Assembly: GCF_040819555.1 (NCBI RefSeq)
Contig: NZ_CP161920.1
Span: forward strand, 385,501 to 449,500
Origin: Nitratireductor sp. GISD-1A_MAKvit
GTDB taxonomy: Bacteria; Pseudomonadota; Alphaproteobacteria; Rhizobiales; Rhizobiaceae
DNA length: 64,000 nucleotides
Direction of reading: 5' to 3'
The notes beneath the pieces were generated by a model. It did not search any database. It was given only the letters and a program-made list of their open reading frames with translations, and was not told where the DNA came from. Positions 48,474-57,424 of this stretch are shown here, piece by piece. Within the stretch, counting starts at the first letter, position 1, and each line of letters begins with the position of its first letter. A program made the position numbers and the translations under genes.

Positions 48474-49285
48474 CAATCCCCCTTAAACACCGGTTTTTCT
48501 TTGGCTACGAAAGCGCGGTACGCCCGTTCGAAATCCTTTGTCTGCATGCAGATGGCCTGGGCCTGGGCTTCTGCCTCGATGGCCTGTTCAAGACCCATCG
48601 ACCATTCCTGGTTAAGCTGGGTTTTGGTGATGCCATGGGCGAAAGTCGGACCGGAAGCGATGCGCGACGCCATGTTCAGCGCCTCGGCCTCCAGGGCTTC
48701 CGCAGCCACGAGCCGGTTGTAGAAGCCCCAGCGCTCACCCTCCTCAGCGCTCATGGAGCGGCCCGTGTAGAGCAGCTCCGCCGCCCGTCCCTGGCCGATG
48801 ATGCGGGGCAGCATGGCGCAGGCGCCCATATCGCAACCGGCGAGCCCGACGCGGGTGAAGAGGAACGCCGTTTTCGCCTCCGGTGTGGCAAGGCGAATGT
48901 CTGAAGCCATGGCGATGATCGCGCCGGCCCCGACCGCCACGCCATCAACAGCCGAAATGATCGGCTTGTTGCAGGCGATCATGGCCTTGACCAGATCGCC
49001 GGTCATGCGCGTGAAGGCGAGCAGGCCCTTCATGTCCATGTCGACCAGCGGACCGATGATGTCATGCACATCGCCGCCCGAGCAGAAATTGCCGCCATTG
49101 GGCAGGAACACGACCGCGTCCACATCATCCGCGTAGGGCAGGGCGCGGAACGTGTCGCGCAGCTCCGCATAGGATTCGAAGGTGAGCGGGTTCTTGCGGT
49201 CGGGCCGGTCAAGCTGGACCAGCGCGACGCTGCCTTCCATTCGCCAAATGAAATGCTGTGGCTTTAAACCCGCCATGTCGCTCAT
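48473..49285 (-). CDS. Enoyl-CoA hydratase/isomerase family protein
   Basis: A 270-residue crotonase-fold protein. An oxyanion-hole segment [13 protein letters not shown] and a second motif [22 protein letters not shown] are present. It overlaps the acyl-CoA dehydrogenase and MarR genes. It fits hydration, or hydrolytic ring opening, of CoA thioesters after anthraniloyl-CoA reduction. The specific reaction is inferred. Confidence 0.88.
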   Translation of the reverse strand: MSDMAGLKPQHFIWRMEGSVALVQLDRPDRKNPLTFESYAELRDTFRALPYADDVDAVVFLPNGGNFCSGGDVHDIIGPLVDMDMKGLLAFTRMTGDLVKAMIACNKPIISAVDGVAVGAGAIIAMASDIRLATPEAKTAFLFTRVGLAGCDMGACAMLPRIIGQGRAAELLYTGRSMSAEEGERWGFYNRLVAAEALEAEALNMASRIASGPTFAHGITKTQLNQEWSMGLEQAIEAEAQAQAICMQTKDFERAYRAFVAKEKPVFKGD

Positions 49286-49758
49286 ACCCCGCCCTCCCAG
49301 TTGCTTTCGAACGATTTCAGGGTTCCCGCGAGTGCCCGTGCTTCGTCTTCGGGCAGATTGCCGAGAAGCTCATCGACCCAGCGTTCATGCGCCTCGGCCA
49401 TCGCGGAAAAGGCTTCCTTGCCGGCTGGCGTCAGCCGGATGATGGATGTGCGGCGGTCGCCGTCGCGCTTGGTGCGGCTGGCCAGACCATCCGTTACCAG
49501 ACGCTCGACAATGCCCGTCACATTGCCGTTCGAAACGAGCAGGAAGCGCGAGATGTCGCTCATCGCCATGCCTTCGGGGGCGCGGTCGAGGGCCGACAGC
49601 ACATCGAAGCGGGGCAGGGTCGTGTCGAACCGGCTTTTGAGTCGTTCGCGCAGAACGGCTTCGATCAGACGCGAGGCACGCAGGATCCTGATCCACAGAC
49701 GCAGGCGTTCCTTCGCCGGTGCCCCGGTTCTCACGGATGCCAGGGGAGCGCTTACCAT
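49282..49758 (-). CDS. MarR-family regulator of the anthraniloyl-CoA operon
   Basis: A 158-residue MarR protein with the helix-turn-helix [32 protein letters not shown] and wing [17 protein letters not shown]. It overlaps the SDR by seven and the enoyl-CoA hydratase by four bases, so it is part of the operon. In related degradation clusters such regulators are released by the aryl-CoA intermediate. A palindrome at 53043-53058 is a candidate operator. Confidence 0.88.
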   Translation of the reverse strand: MVSAPLASVRTGAPAKERLRLWIRILRASRLIEAVLRERLKSRFDTTLPRFDVLSALDRAPEGMAMSDISRFLLVSNGNVTGIVERLVTDGLASRTKRDGDRRTSIIRLTPAGKEAFSAMAEAHERWVDELLGNLPEDEARALAGTLKSFESNWEGGV

Positions 49759-50510
49759 GTTTCACCTCCAGAAATGGATATCGACTGGCCGGTGATCGAT
49801 GAAGCCTCGGGGCTGACAAGCCACAAAGCCGCCGCCGCCACTTCACCTGGCTGGATCAGCCGGCCGTGGGGATTGGCTTCGACGAAGCCCTTTCGGGCCT
49901 CCTCGTGGCTGCGCCCGGTCTTCTCGACCACGCGCTCGATGGATTCTTCCAGCATCTCGGTTTCGACATAGCCGGGGCAGATCGCATTCACCGTAACGCC
50001 GGTCTTCACCAACTCGACGGAAAGCGCGCGCATCAGACCGATGACACCGTGCTTGGATGCGACATAGGGGGCGACATAGGCATAGCCCCTGAGGCCCGCG
50101 ACCGAGGCAATGAAGATGATGCGTCCGCTGCCGCGTTTTGCCATGGGAGAAAGGGCGGGCTTCACGCTCAGGAACGCCCCGGTCATGTTGACGTCGAGGA
50201 TGCGATTCCAGTCTTTGAGCTTCGTGCGGTGGGCCGGCGCGCTGGAGGCCGTGCCTGCATTGGCAATGACAATGTCGAAGGGGCCACACGCGGCTTCCGC
50301 CGTCTCATAGAGCGCCAGCATGGAGGCTTCGTCCGTCACATCGGCAGTCTGCGCGTGGATGCGTTGATGCTGTGCGGCTACCTTTTCCAGCGGTTCGGCG
50401 CGCCGCCCGCAGATCGTGACGTCAATGCCGGCTTCCGCGAGGGCAAGCGCGACGGCTTCACCAACGCCGGTTCCGCCGCCTGTTACGAGTGCGTGGCGTG
50501 AACTTGTCAT
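49752..50510 (-). CDS. Short-chain dehydrogenase/reductase
   Basis: A 252-residue Rossmann SDR. The cofactor motif TGGGTGVGEAVALALAEAG starts near residue 10, NAG follows (IANAGTAS), and the catalytic residues are S in IASVAG and YVASK. It resembles 3-hydroxyacyl-CoA dehydrogenases of the SDR type and probably oxidises a hydroxyl intermediate of the CoA pathway. It is the first gene after RIME-like copy 3, so the repeat splits it from the flavoprotein upstream. Confidence 0.87.
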   Translation of the reverse strand: MTSSRHALVTGGGTGVGEAVALALAEAGIDVTICGRRAEPLEKVAAQHQRIHAQTADVTDEASMLALYETAEAACGPFDIVIANAGTASSAPAHRTKLKDWNRILDVNMTGAFLSVKPALSPMAKRGSGRIIFIASVAGLRGYAYVAPYVASKHGVIGLMRALSVELVKTGVTVNAICPGYVETEMLEESIERVVEKTGRSHEEARKGFVEANPHGRLIQPGEVAAAALWLVSPEASSITGQSISISGGETW

Positions 50511-50541
50511 TGTGCTGGCCTTTTCCTTGAAGTTCGGCGAT

Positions 50542-50652
50542 GCCCCTCATCCGCCTGCCGGCACCTTCTCCCCGCGTGCGGGGAGAAGCACGAAGCGGCG
50601 ACGTCTATGCCCCCTTCTCCCCGTGCGCGGGGAGAAGGTGAGGATGAGGGGC
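50542..50652. repeat. RIME-like intergenic palindromic element, copy 3
   Basis: A 111-bp element with perfect 11-bp terminal inverted repeats GCCCCTCATCC / GGATGAGGGGC. Two inner hairpins of the CCTTCTCCCCG type match copies 1 and 2. It lies between the flavoprotein and SDR genes within one operon. Confidence 0.82.
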
Positions 50653-50676
50653 AGAGCCGGCATTCGGAAAACATCG

Positions 50677-52968
50677 TCACACCTTCCCTGTCATCTGCTC
50701 GGCCCGCTCGGCAAGCCGGTAGAGCTGATCGCGGCCTGGCAGATAGGGATCCGGCCACGTTACGCCCTTGTCGCCAAGGGTGGCGGCAGCATGCAGCGTC
50801 CAGTAGGGATCGGCCAGATGCGGGCGGGCGAGGCAGACGAGATCGGCCCGCCCGGCCATCAGGATCGAGTTCACATGGTCGGGCTCATAGATGTTGCCGA
50901 CGGCCATGGTCGCCATGCCGGTCTCGTTGCGGATGCGGTCGGAGAAGGGCGTCTGGAACATGCGGCCATAAACGGGGCGGGCGCGTTTCGAGGTCTGGCC
51001 CGCCGAGACGTCGCAGATGTCCACACCCGCCTCCTGCAGCATGCGGGCGATCTCCACGGCCTCTTCCGGTGTCACGCCTTCATCACCCACCCAGTCATTG
51101 GCCGAAATGCGCACCGAGATCGGTTTGTCGTCAGGCCAGACGGCACGCACCGCATGGAAGATTTCCAGCGGATAGCGCATCCGGTTTTCACGGCTGCCGC
51201 CATACTCATCCGTGCGCCGGTTGGTGAGTGGCGAAATGAAGGAGGAGAGGAGATAGCCATGGGCGCAGTGCAGTTCGATCATGTCGAACCCGCAGCGCTC
51301 GGCCATTTGTGCTGCCGAAACGAACTGGTCGCGCACCATGTCCATATCGGCGCGGTCCATGGCCCTGGGCGTCTGGTTTTTCTCCGACCAGGAAACCTCG
51401 GAGGCAGCCAGAAGCGGCCAGTTGCCCTCTTTCAGCGGTGCATCCATTTCCTCCCAGCCGAGCTGGGTCGAGCCCTTCGGTCCGGAATGGCCGATCTGGG
51501 CGCAGATCTTTGCATCGGTTTCCTGATGAACGAAATCGACGATGCGCGTCCATGCGGCTTCGTGTTCGGGCTTGTAGAAACCGGGGCAGCCGGGCGTGAT
51601 GCGTCCCTCGGGGCTGACACAGGTCATCTCGATATAGACGAGGCCGGCGCCGCCCTTGGCGCGCTCGCAATAGTGCACCATGTGCCAGTCGGTCGGGCAG
51701 CCGTCGACGGCCTTGTACTGGGCCATGGGCGAGACCACGACGCGATTCTTCAGCGTGAGACCGCGCAGCCTGTAGGGCGCGAACATGGGCGGGCGGGCAG
51801 CGTTGTCTTCCGCACCGGCCTGCTGCTGGAACCAGCCTTCGGCGTCCGAGAGCCATTCGGGATCGCGCAGGCGCAGGTTCTCATGACTGATGCGCTGCGA
51901 GCGGGTGAGCAGCGAATAGTTGAACTGCACCGGATCGAGATCGAGATAGCGCTCCACCTCCTCGAACCATTCCAGCGAGTTGCGTGCCGCCGACTGAAGG
52001 CGCAGCACTTCCAGCCGCCGTGCGTCCTCGTATTTCTCGAAAGCCTCTTTGAGCGTCGGCTCGGTATGGAGATATTCTGCCAGCGCAATGGCACTTTCGA
52101 GCGCCAGCTTGGTGCCCGAACCGATGGAGAAATGGGCGCTGGCGGCGGCATCGCCCATCAGCGCGATGTTTTCGTGCGACCAGCGCTCGCAGAGCACGCG
52201 CGGGAAGTTGATCCAGGCCGACCCGCGAATGTGGTTGGCATTGGTCATCAGGCTGTGCCCGCCCAGATGGTCCTTGAAGATCCGCTCGCAGACCGCGATG
52301 GATTCCTGCTGGCTCATCTCGCCGAAGCCGAATTTCTCCCAGGTCTCGGGTCCGCACTCGACGATGAAGGTCGCGGTGTCGTCATCGAACTGGTAGGCAT
52401 GTGCCCAGACCCAGCCATGCTCCGTCTTCTCGAAGATGAAGGTGAAGGCATCGTCGAATTTCTGATGTGTGCCGAGCCAGACGAACTTGCATTTGCGAAC
52501 ATCGATGTCGGGCTTGAACACGTCTTCGAAGGTGGCGCGGGTCTTCGAATTCAACCCGTCTGCGGCCAGCACCATGTCATACTCGGCCATGAAGGGGCGG
52601 GGGTCGTCGATCTCGGTCTGGAATTCCAGCTTGATGCCGAGCTCGCGGGCGCGCTCCTGCAGGAGGATGAGCAGGCGCATGCGTCCGATGCCGCAGAATC
52701 CATGGCCGGTGGAGAGGGTGCGCACGCCCTTGTGAACCACGGCGATGTCATCCCAATAAGCGAAATGCTCGCGGATGCGCTCGGCGCTCACCGCATCGTT
52801 CTCTGCCAGATTGTCGAGCGTTTCGTCGGAAAGCACAACGCCCCAGCCAAACGTGTCGTCGGGCTTGTTGCGCTCGAAAACCGTGATGTCGTGCGCCGCA
52901 TCGCGCAGTTTCATGGAGATTGCGAAATAGAGGCCCGCCGGCCCACCGCCGAGAATTGCGACTTTCAT
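50677..52968 (-). CDS. 2-Aminobenzoyl-CoA monooxygenase/reductase-type fusion flavoprotein (salicylyl-CoA 5-hydroxylase/oxidoreductase family)
   Basis: A 763-residue two-domain flavoenzyme. Residues 1-370 are a class A monooxygenase with FAD motif [16 protein letters not shown] and DGLNSKTR; residues 385-760 are an Old Yellow Enzyme-type FMN reductase ([47 protein letters not shown]). The domain order and size match the 2-aminobenzoyl-CoA monooxygenase/reductase known from Azoarcus evansii, which hydroxylates and reduces the ring of anthraniloyl-CoA. Salicylyl-CoA 5-hydroxylase is a related family, but the kyn genes favour anthranilate. ATG 52968 has AGGAG upstream. Confidence 0.87.
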   Translation of the reverse strand: MKVAILGGGPAGLYFAISMKLRDAAHDITVFERNKPDDTFGWGVVLSDETLDNLAENDAVSAERIREHFAYWDDIAVVHKGVRTLSTGHGFCGIGRMRLLILLQERARELGIKLEFQTEIDDPRPFMAEYDMVLAADGLNSKTRATFEDVFKPDIDVRKCKFVWLGTHQKFDDAFTFIFEKTEHGWVWAHAYQFDDDTATFIVECGPETWEKFGFGEMSQQESIAVCERIFKDHLGGHSLMTNANHIRGSAWINFPRVLCERWSHENIALMGDAAASAHFSIGSGTKLALESAIALAEYLHTEPTLKEAFEKYEDARRLEVLRLQSAARNSLEWFEEVERYLDLDPVQFNYSLLTRSQRISHENLRLRDPEWLSDAEGWFQQQAGAEDNAARPPMFAPYRLRGLTLKNRVVVSPMAQYKAVDGCPTDWHMVHYCERAKGGAGLVYIEMTCVSPEGRITPGCPGFYKPEHEAAWTRIVDFVHQETDAKICAQIGHSGPKGSTQLGWEEMDAPLKEGNWPLLAASEVSWSEKNQTPRAMDRADMDMVRDQFVSAAQMAERCGFDMIELHCAHGYLLSSFISPLTNRRTDEYGGSRENRMRYPLEIFHAVRAVWPDDKPISVRISANDWVGDEGVTPEEAVEIARMLQEAGVDICDVSAGQTSKRARPVYGRMFQTPFSDRIRNETGMATMAVGNIYEPDHVNSILMAGRADLVCLARPHLADPYWTLHAAATLGDKGVTWPDPYLPGRDQLYRLAERAEQMTGKV

Positions 52969-53042
52969 GCTCGAGCTCCTTCCTCCCAGGATCGCTCTAC
53001 GCCTGGCTTTGTGAGCTTGGAGCATTGCACCGGAATGACGAC

Positions 53043-53072
53043 ATTTCAAGTATGAAATTTTAAGGTTGAAAT
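53043..53072. promoter_or_regulatory. Candidate MarR operator between the flavoprotein and formamidase genes
   Basis: ATTTCAAGTATGAAAT (53043-53058) is a perfect 6-bp palindrome with a 4-bp centre. A further TTGAAAT (53066-53072) forms a second half site. It lies in the 207-bp divergent region, close to the operon's start, and is AT-rich, as MarR sites usually are. Confidence 0.5.
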
Positions 53073-53175
53073 ATGTTCGTCACCCGCGCAGTCTACACCA
53101 CGCATTGCCATGTTGACAGAGTGTGTGTGCATAGCCGGATAATACCTGTCCGCGTGCGCGAAGGGAGGATTTTCC

Positions 53176-54006
53176 GTGTTCTATCGCCAGGTTCTGGATT
53201 GGGACGATGCATACGCAAATGGCGCCAATATTCCGCAGGGTGATCGCTGGCCCGACGCCTGGGTGGAGCCCGCGCGTGCCTATCGTGAAGAGCTCTCCGC
53301 TGCCGGCCGAGCCGAGCTCGACCTCCCCTATGGCGATGGTGCGCGCAACCGCTTCGATCTGTTCCTGCCGGAGGGCAGGCCTGCCGGGCTGGTGGTTTTC
53401 ATCCACGGCGGTTTCTGGCTGAAGCTCGACAAGAGTTTCTGGTCTCATCTGGCTGCCGGCACGGTCGACAGCGGTTATGCGGTGGCGATGCCTTCCTACA
53501 CGCTGTGCCCTGAAAATTCGATTTCGGGCATCGTGCGCGAAATTGGTGCGGCGGTATCCGTAGCCGCAGAGCGTGTTCAGGGCCCGCTCGTCTTGACGGG
53601 CCATTCCGCGGGCGGGCATCTCGCCACGCGCATGGCGTGCGAAACCTCACCGCTGCCGGAAGAGGTGCGGGCACGGCTGCGCCATGTGCTTTCGATCTCC
53701 GGTGTGCACGATCTGCGTCCGATGATGAGCACGGCCATGAATGAAGGTTTGAGGATCACGCCTGAAGAAGCGCGGAGCGAAAGTCCGGCGCTGCTTCAGC
53801 CTCTGCCGGGTGTGCGCCTCACCTGTTGGGTTGGGGCTTCGGAGCGGGCCGAGTTTCTGCGCCAGAATGCCCTGCTTGCAAACATCTGGGTTGGGCTCGG
53901 TGCAAACACCGCAGCTGTGGAAGAACCGGACCGCCATCATTTCGATGTCATTGACGGGCTTGCGGATTCGGACCATCAGATCGTTCGCTGTCTGTTGACA
54001 GCGTAG
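53176..54006 (+). CDS. Alpha/beta hydrolase, probable kynurenine formamidase
   Basis: A 276-residue alpha/beta hydrolase. HGGFW at 77-81 is the oxyanion motif typical of arylformamidases and related hormone-sensitive-lipase-type enzymes. The nucleophile elbow GHSAGGH has S144; the histidine is probably in DRHHFDVI. The GTG start at 53176 has GGGAGGA before it. Placed divergently from the kynA operon, it is the obvious candidate to hydrolyse N-formylkynurenine to kynurenine. Other esterase activity cannot be excluded. Confidence 0.82.
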   Translation: MFYRQVLDWDDAYANGANIPQGDRWPDAWVEPARAYREELSAAGRAELDLPYGDGARNRFDLFLPEGRPAGLVVFIHGGFWLKLDKSFWSHLAAGTVDSGYAVAMPSYTLCPENSISGIVREIGAAVSVAAERVQGPLVLTGHSAGGHLATRMACETSPLPEEVRARLRHVLSISGVHDLRPMMSTAMNEGLRITPEEARSESPALLQPLPGVRLTCWVGASERAEFLRQNALLANIWVGLGANTAAVEEPDRHHFDVIDGLADSDHQIVRCLLTA

Positions 54007-54062
54007 CGCGATGGGCCAAGTCTGGCCGCAACCTGATTTGAACCATGCTCCATGGAGCCCCT

Positions 54063-54299
54063 ATGAGACCTGTTTTCGTTCAACTGCGCTGCAAGCCCGG
54101 CAAGACCTATGAGGTTGCCGACGAGCTCTACAAGCGTGAGATCGCCTCGGAGCTCTATTCCACCAGCGGCGACTATGATCTTCTGATGAAGGTCTACATC
54201 GATGATGGTGTGGATATTGGCAAGTTCGTCAGCGAGAACATTGCCAATGTGCCGGGCATCCGCCGCTCGCTCACCACGTTGACGTTCAAGGCATTCTGA
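54063..54299 (+). CDS. Stand-alone Lrp/AsnC ligand-binding (RAM) domain protein
   Basis: A 78-residue protein with only the C-terminal Lrp/AsnC sensor domain and no helix-turn-helix: VFVQLRCKPGKTYEVAD, STSGDYDLLMKVYID, and GIRRSLTTLTFKAF. Such proteins form octamers and bind amino acids. It starts 57 bp after the formamidase, with GGAG before ATG 54063. It might sense tryptophan or a breakdown product for the neighbouring operon, or act on a partner Lrp; both are guesses. Confidence 0.85.
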   Translation: MRPVFVQLRCKPGKTYEVADELYKREIASELYSTSGDYDLLMKVYIDDGVDIGKFVSENIANVPGIRRSLTTLTFKAF

Positions 54300-54378
54300 A
54301 TCAACAAACGCCTTGGCGCGGCGTCCGGCTTGCGATACGAACCGACTGTCTAAATCGGTTCGCATATGGGAGGCGGTG

Positions 54379-55062
54379 GTGAAACGATCCAGAGTGAATG
54401 AGATTCTGCGCGAAGGCGAGGCGTTCATACGCTCCTTCGGCTATGTCATGCCGCCTTTTGCGGATTGGACACCGGACGAGATGAAAAGCCGGCGCGGGTC
54501 GATTGACGGCATCGTCGATGCCAGTCTCGGCTGGGACATCACCGATTACGGTGGCGGTGATTTCGACCGGCGCGGCCTGTTCCTCTTTACGGTCCGCAAC
54601 GGCAATCAGGACGACCTGAAACATGGCCGCGGCATGCTCTATGCCGAGAAAATCATGATTTCCCGTCGCGATCAGCTCGCCCCGATGCACACGCACGCGC
54701 TCAAGGCCGAAGACATCATCAACCGCGGCGGTGGCACGCTCTGCATCGAGCTTTTTGCCTCCGATACCGAGGGCAATCTCGACCGGTCCGCGCCCGTCAG
54801 TGTGCCCACGGATGGGGTGATGCGTACCGTGGATGCGGGTGGTGTGCTTCGCCTTCAACCCGGTGAAAGCGTCACGCTTCTGCCGGGTGTGTGGCATGCT
54901 TTCTGGGGCGAAAAGGCGGATGTGCTGATTGGCGAGGTATCGACCGTCAATGACGATGTGACCGACAATATCTTTCACGAGGACATTCCGCGCTTCTCCA
55001 GGATCGAGGAAGACGAGGCCCCGTACCGCCTGCTGGTTTCCGACTATCCGGATTGGCTTTAA
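54379..55062 (+). CDS. D-lyxose/D-mannose isomerase family protein
   Basis: A 227-residue cupin. It opens KRSRVNEILREGEAFIRSFGYVMPPFADW, has cupin metal ligands in APMHTHALKAEDIINRGGG and GVWHAFWGE, matching D-lyxose ketol-isomerases (YdaE type). I chose the GTG at 54379 behind GGGAGG; a longer frame from 54313 is open but has no ribosome-binding site. It interconverts D-lyxose and D-xylulose, or mannose and fructose, with Mn. No sugar transporter sits beside it. Confidence 0.84.
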   Translation: MKRSRVNEILREGEAFIRSFGYVMPPFADWTPDEMKSRRGSIDGIVDASLGWDITDYGGGDFDRRGLFLFTVRNGNQDDLKHGRGMLYAEKIMISRRDQLAPMHTHALKAEDIINRGGGTLCIELFASDTEGNLDRSAPVSVPTDGVMRTVDAGGVLRLQPGESVTLLPGVWHAFWGEKADVLIGEVSTVNDDVTDNIFHEDIPRFSRIEEDEAPYRLLVSDYPDWL

Positions 55063-55140
55063 GGGAACCCATCCACTTCAGACCCGTTGCCATCGGACGC
55101 AGAAAATGTTTTCTGCCCGGCGAAGACACGGGATCTTGTC

Positions 55141-55638
55141 ATGATTTTGAGCACCACTGGACGGACACCACTCGTGGATGCCGGACGTTGCAGCTTTGTT
55201 GCACTCGCGCTGGTAATCGCACTCGGCCTGAATTCACCGCTATCCGCGCAGGGATTGCAGAGTGAAAAGGCAATTGATGCAATCGTCGGATCGAAGGTGA
55301 AGACCGAAGAGGTTGGCGCGGGCGCAGCGAGCGAACGCGTCGTCGCGGCGATAGACGCCACGGCAGAAAACGCCGAACGTGTGCGCAAGACTTTCTCGCT
55401 TGATGAGATCGACATCGTTTTCCTGCCCGACCTCGAGGATGACGGCAATGACATCGGTGAGGCCATCGCGAAACACGAGAACGAGATCACGCTTCTGCGC
55501 GAGTCCATTGAGGGTAGCGCGCTTTTTTTTCACGCGGTGGATTCACGATCCATTCAGCTTCGGGATGTTGTCGCACTTGAATATGCAGACAATGGTGCGG
55601 TCACAATCTTCGTGAAGGGGGGCGCCAACGGCAATTGA
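55141..55638 (+). CDS. Secreted protein of unknown function
   Basis: A 165-residue frame with a hydrophobic segment (CSFVALALVIALGLNSPLSA) that could be a signal peptide, preceded by a polar stretch of 17 residues. The mature part is acidic and mostly helical-looking (IVFLPDLEDDGNDIGEAIAKHENEITLLRE). I do not recognise the family. The start is uncertain (ATG 55141, open to 55087). It lies 155 bp upstream of the NodF/NodE-like pair in the same direction and could share a transcript. Confidence 0.65.
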   Translation: MILSTTGRTPLVDAGRCSFVALALVIALGLNSPLSAQGLQSEKAIDAIVGSKVKTEEVGAGAASERVVAAIDATAENAERVRKTFSLDEIDIVFLPDLEDDGNDIGEAIAKHENEITLLRESIEGSALFFHAVDSRSIQLRDVVALEYADNGAVTIFVKGGANGN

Positions 55639-55792
55639 TTGCGCGGTGGGGCTGCGGATTTGCACTGCCCACACTTGCCGCGTGTCACGCTTTGGTTTCT
55701 TATGGCCGTGATTTTTTGTTGGAGAGTTGAGCGCGGACGCCTTGCCCCCACGGCATCCCGGCCAGCCTGTAAGTGGTCCGAGGAGACGCTTC

Positions 55793-56068
55793 ATGAATGC
55801 TGAAACGAGTTTGAGTTCGGATGAGATCGGCAAGACCATCCTTGAAAAGATCAAGACCCACGCCCAGGACGATGTCGAAAATATTTCACTCGACACTCCG
55901 CTGGCGGATCTGGGCATTCATTCGCTGGAGCTGACCGAAATCATTTTTGACGTCGAGGACGAGTTCAACATCGAGGTCGAGATGAACACGGCCGAGGCCT
56001 GGGAGAATATGGAAACGGTCCGCGACATCGTTGCGGCCGTGCGTGAACTGGTGGACGCAAAGTCCTAG
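55793..56068 (+). CDS. NodF-like acyl carrier protein
   Basis: A 91-residue acyl carrier protein. The phosphopantetheine serine is S44 in LGIHSLELTE. The following segment (EFNIEVEMNTAEAW) is unusual for housekeeping ACPs and closely matches NodF, whose EMNTADAW segment is characteristic. The ATG at 55793 has AGGAG. It is directly followed by a NodE-like synthase without a gap. NodFE make special polyunsaturated acyl chains for Nod factors in rhizobia; here no nodABC is in view, so an analogous acyl chain for another lipid is more likely. Confidence 0.86.
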   Translation: MNAETSLSSDEIGKTILEKIKTHAQDDVENISLDTPLADLGIHSLELTEIIFDVEDEFNIEVEMNTAEAWENMETVRDIVAAVRELVDAKS

Positions 56069-57283
56069 ATGACGACGCCGCGTATCGTCATAACGGGCAT
56101 CGGCGGGATCTGCGCGCTGGGAACGAATGTATCGTCCATCTGGGCGGAGATGCAGGCGGGCCGCCAGGCGATCGGCCCGATCACCACCGTCCCGCTTCAT
56201 GAGCTCAAGGTTCGCATCGGCGCCGAGATCAGGGAACTGCCCGATCACGGGATCGATCGCAAACGCCTTGTTACCATGGACCGCTTCAGCCTTCTGGCAG
56301 CCATCTCGGCCAAGGAGGCGCTCACCCAGTCCGGTCTCGAAGTGAACGGTTCGAACACTCATCGTGTCGGTGCGGTGGTCGGAACGGGCGTGTGCGGGTG
56401 GGAAGCGATCGAAGACAGCTATCGCGCCATCCTTCTGGAAGGCAAGCCGCGGACAGGCATCTTCACGGTGCCGCGCGTTATGCCCGGTGCCGCTGCCGGT
56501 CAGGTCAGCATGACGCTCGGTCTGCGGGGCCCCGTTTTCGGCGCGACATCGGCCTGTTCCTCATCCAACCATGCGCTGATTGCTGCGGCGGATCAGCTTC
56601 GTCTGGGCCGGGCCGATGTGATGCTTGCCGGCGGTTCGGATGCGCCATTGATTTATGGCATCCTGAAGGGATGGGAGGCGTTGCGGGTGCTCGCGCCCGA
56701 GACGTGTCGCCCGTTCTCGGCAGATCGCAACGGTCTGGTGCTTGGCGAGGGTGCAGGCATTGCCGTACTCGAAACGCTGGAGCATGCGCAGGCGCGTGGC
56801 GCGACGATCCTGGCGGAACTCGCCGGCGGGGGAATGTCGGCCGATGCTTCCGACATTGTCGCTCCCACGGTCGAGGGTCCGGTGGCGGCGCTGCAAGCCT
56901 GCCTTGACGATGCCGGTCTCTCGCCCACGGATGTCGACTACATCAATGCGCACGGCACGGGCACCAAGGCAAATGACAGGATCGAAACCGAGGCAATCAA
57001 GCGCGTGTTCGGTGTTCATGCGTCAGATCTCTCCGTTTCTTCCACAAAATCCATGCATGCGCATTGCCTGGGGGCTTCGGGGGCGCTCGAACTGATCGCC
57101 TGCGTGATGGCGATCCGGGATGGGGTCGTGCCGCCAACGGCGGGATACCGCGAAGCCGATCCGGAATGCGATCTGGACGTTACCCCGAATGAAGCGCGAA
57201 AACGTGATGTGCGTGTGGCGTTGAGCAATGGATTCGCGTTTGGCGGAACCAATGCGGTGGTGGCCGTCAGGGCGATGGATTAG
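56069..57283 (+). CDS. NodE-like beta-ketoacyl-ACP synthase
   Basis: A 404-residue condensing enzyme of the FabF fold. The catalytic triad is C163 ([10 protein letters not shown]), H295 ([11 protein letters not shown]) and H332 ([11 protein letters not shown]). Several stretches match NodE rather than Fab[54 protein letters not shown]. It begins at the base after the stop of the NodF-like ACP. It should extend a specific acyl chain on that ACP. I see no nod box before the pair. Housekeeping FabF is the less likely alternative. Confidence 0.87.
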   Translation: MTTPRIVITGIGGICALGTNVSSIWAEMQAGRQAIGPITTVPLHELKVRIGAEIRELPDHGIDRKRLVTMDRFSLLAAISAKEALTQSGLEVNGSNTHRVGAVVGTGVCGWEAIEDSYRAILLEGKPRTGIFTVPRVMPGAAAGQVSMTLGLRGPVFGATSACSSSNHALIAAADQLRLGRADVMLAGGSDAPLIYGILKGWEALRVLAPETCRPFSADRNGLVLGEGAGIAVLETLEHAQARGATILAELAGGGMSADASDIVAPTVEGPVAALQACLDDAGLSPTDVDYINAHGTGTKANDRIETEAIKRVFGVHASDLSVSSTKSMHAHCLGASGALELIACVMAIRDGVVPPTAGYREADPECDLDVTPNEARKRDVRVALSNGFAFGGTNAVVAVRAMD

Positions 57284-57424
57284 CTTCCGGACCCTCGATC
57301 ATCGGGCTTGCCTTCTTAAACCTGATAATTTAAATCCAGTTATTATCGTGCGGCGGCCGAAAGGCTGCCTGAGCGGTGGCGTGCTGCCGAAAGCGCGCGA
57401 CCTGGTCGGACAAGAGGGAGTCCC

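Noticed and set aside
50416..53055. An 879-codon open frame on the plus strand across the fusion flavoprotein
   Set aside because: It overlaps a well-supported enzyme, part of an SDR and a repeat element; the protein is low-complexity-like and unrelated to any family I know.
55639..55792. A nod box before the NodF-like gene
   Set aside because: I found no ATC-N9-GAT pattern or longer nod-box similarity in this stretch.
57323..57337. TGA-N9-TCC before the imelysin gene as an IRO box
   Set aside because: It has one mismatch in a six-base motif and no further support, so it is mentioned but not called.
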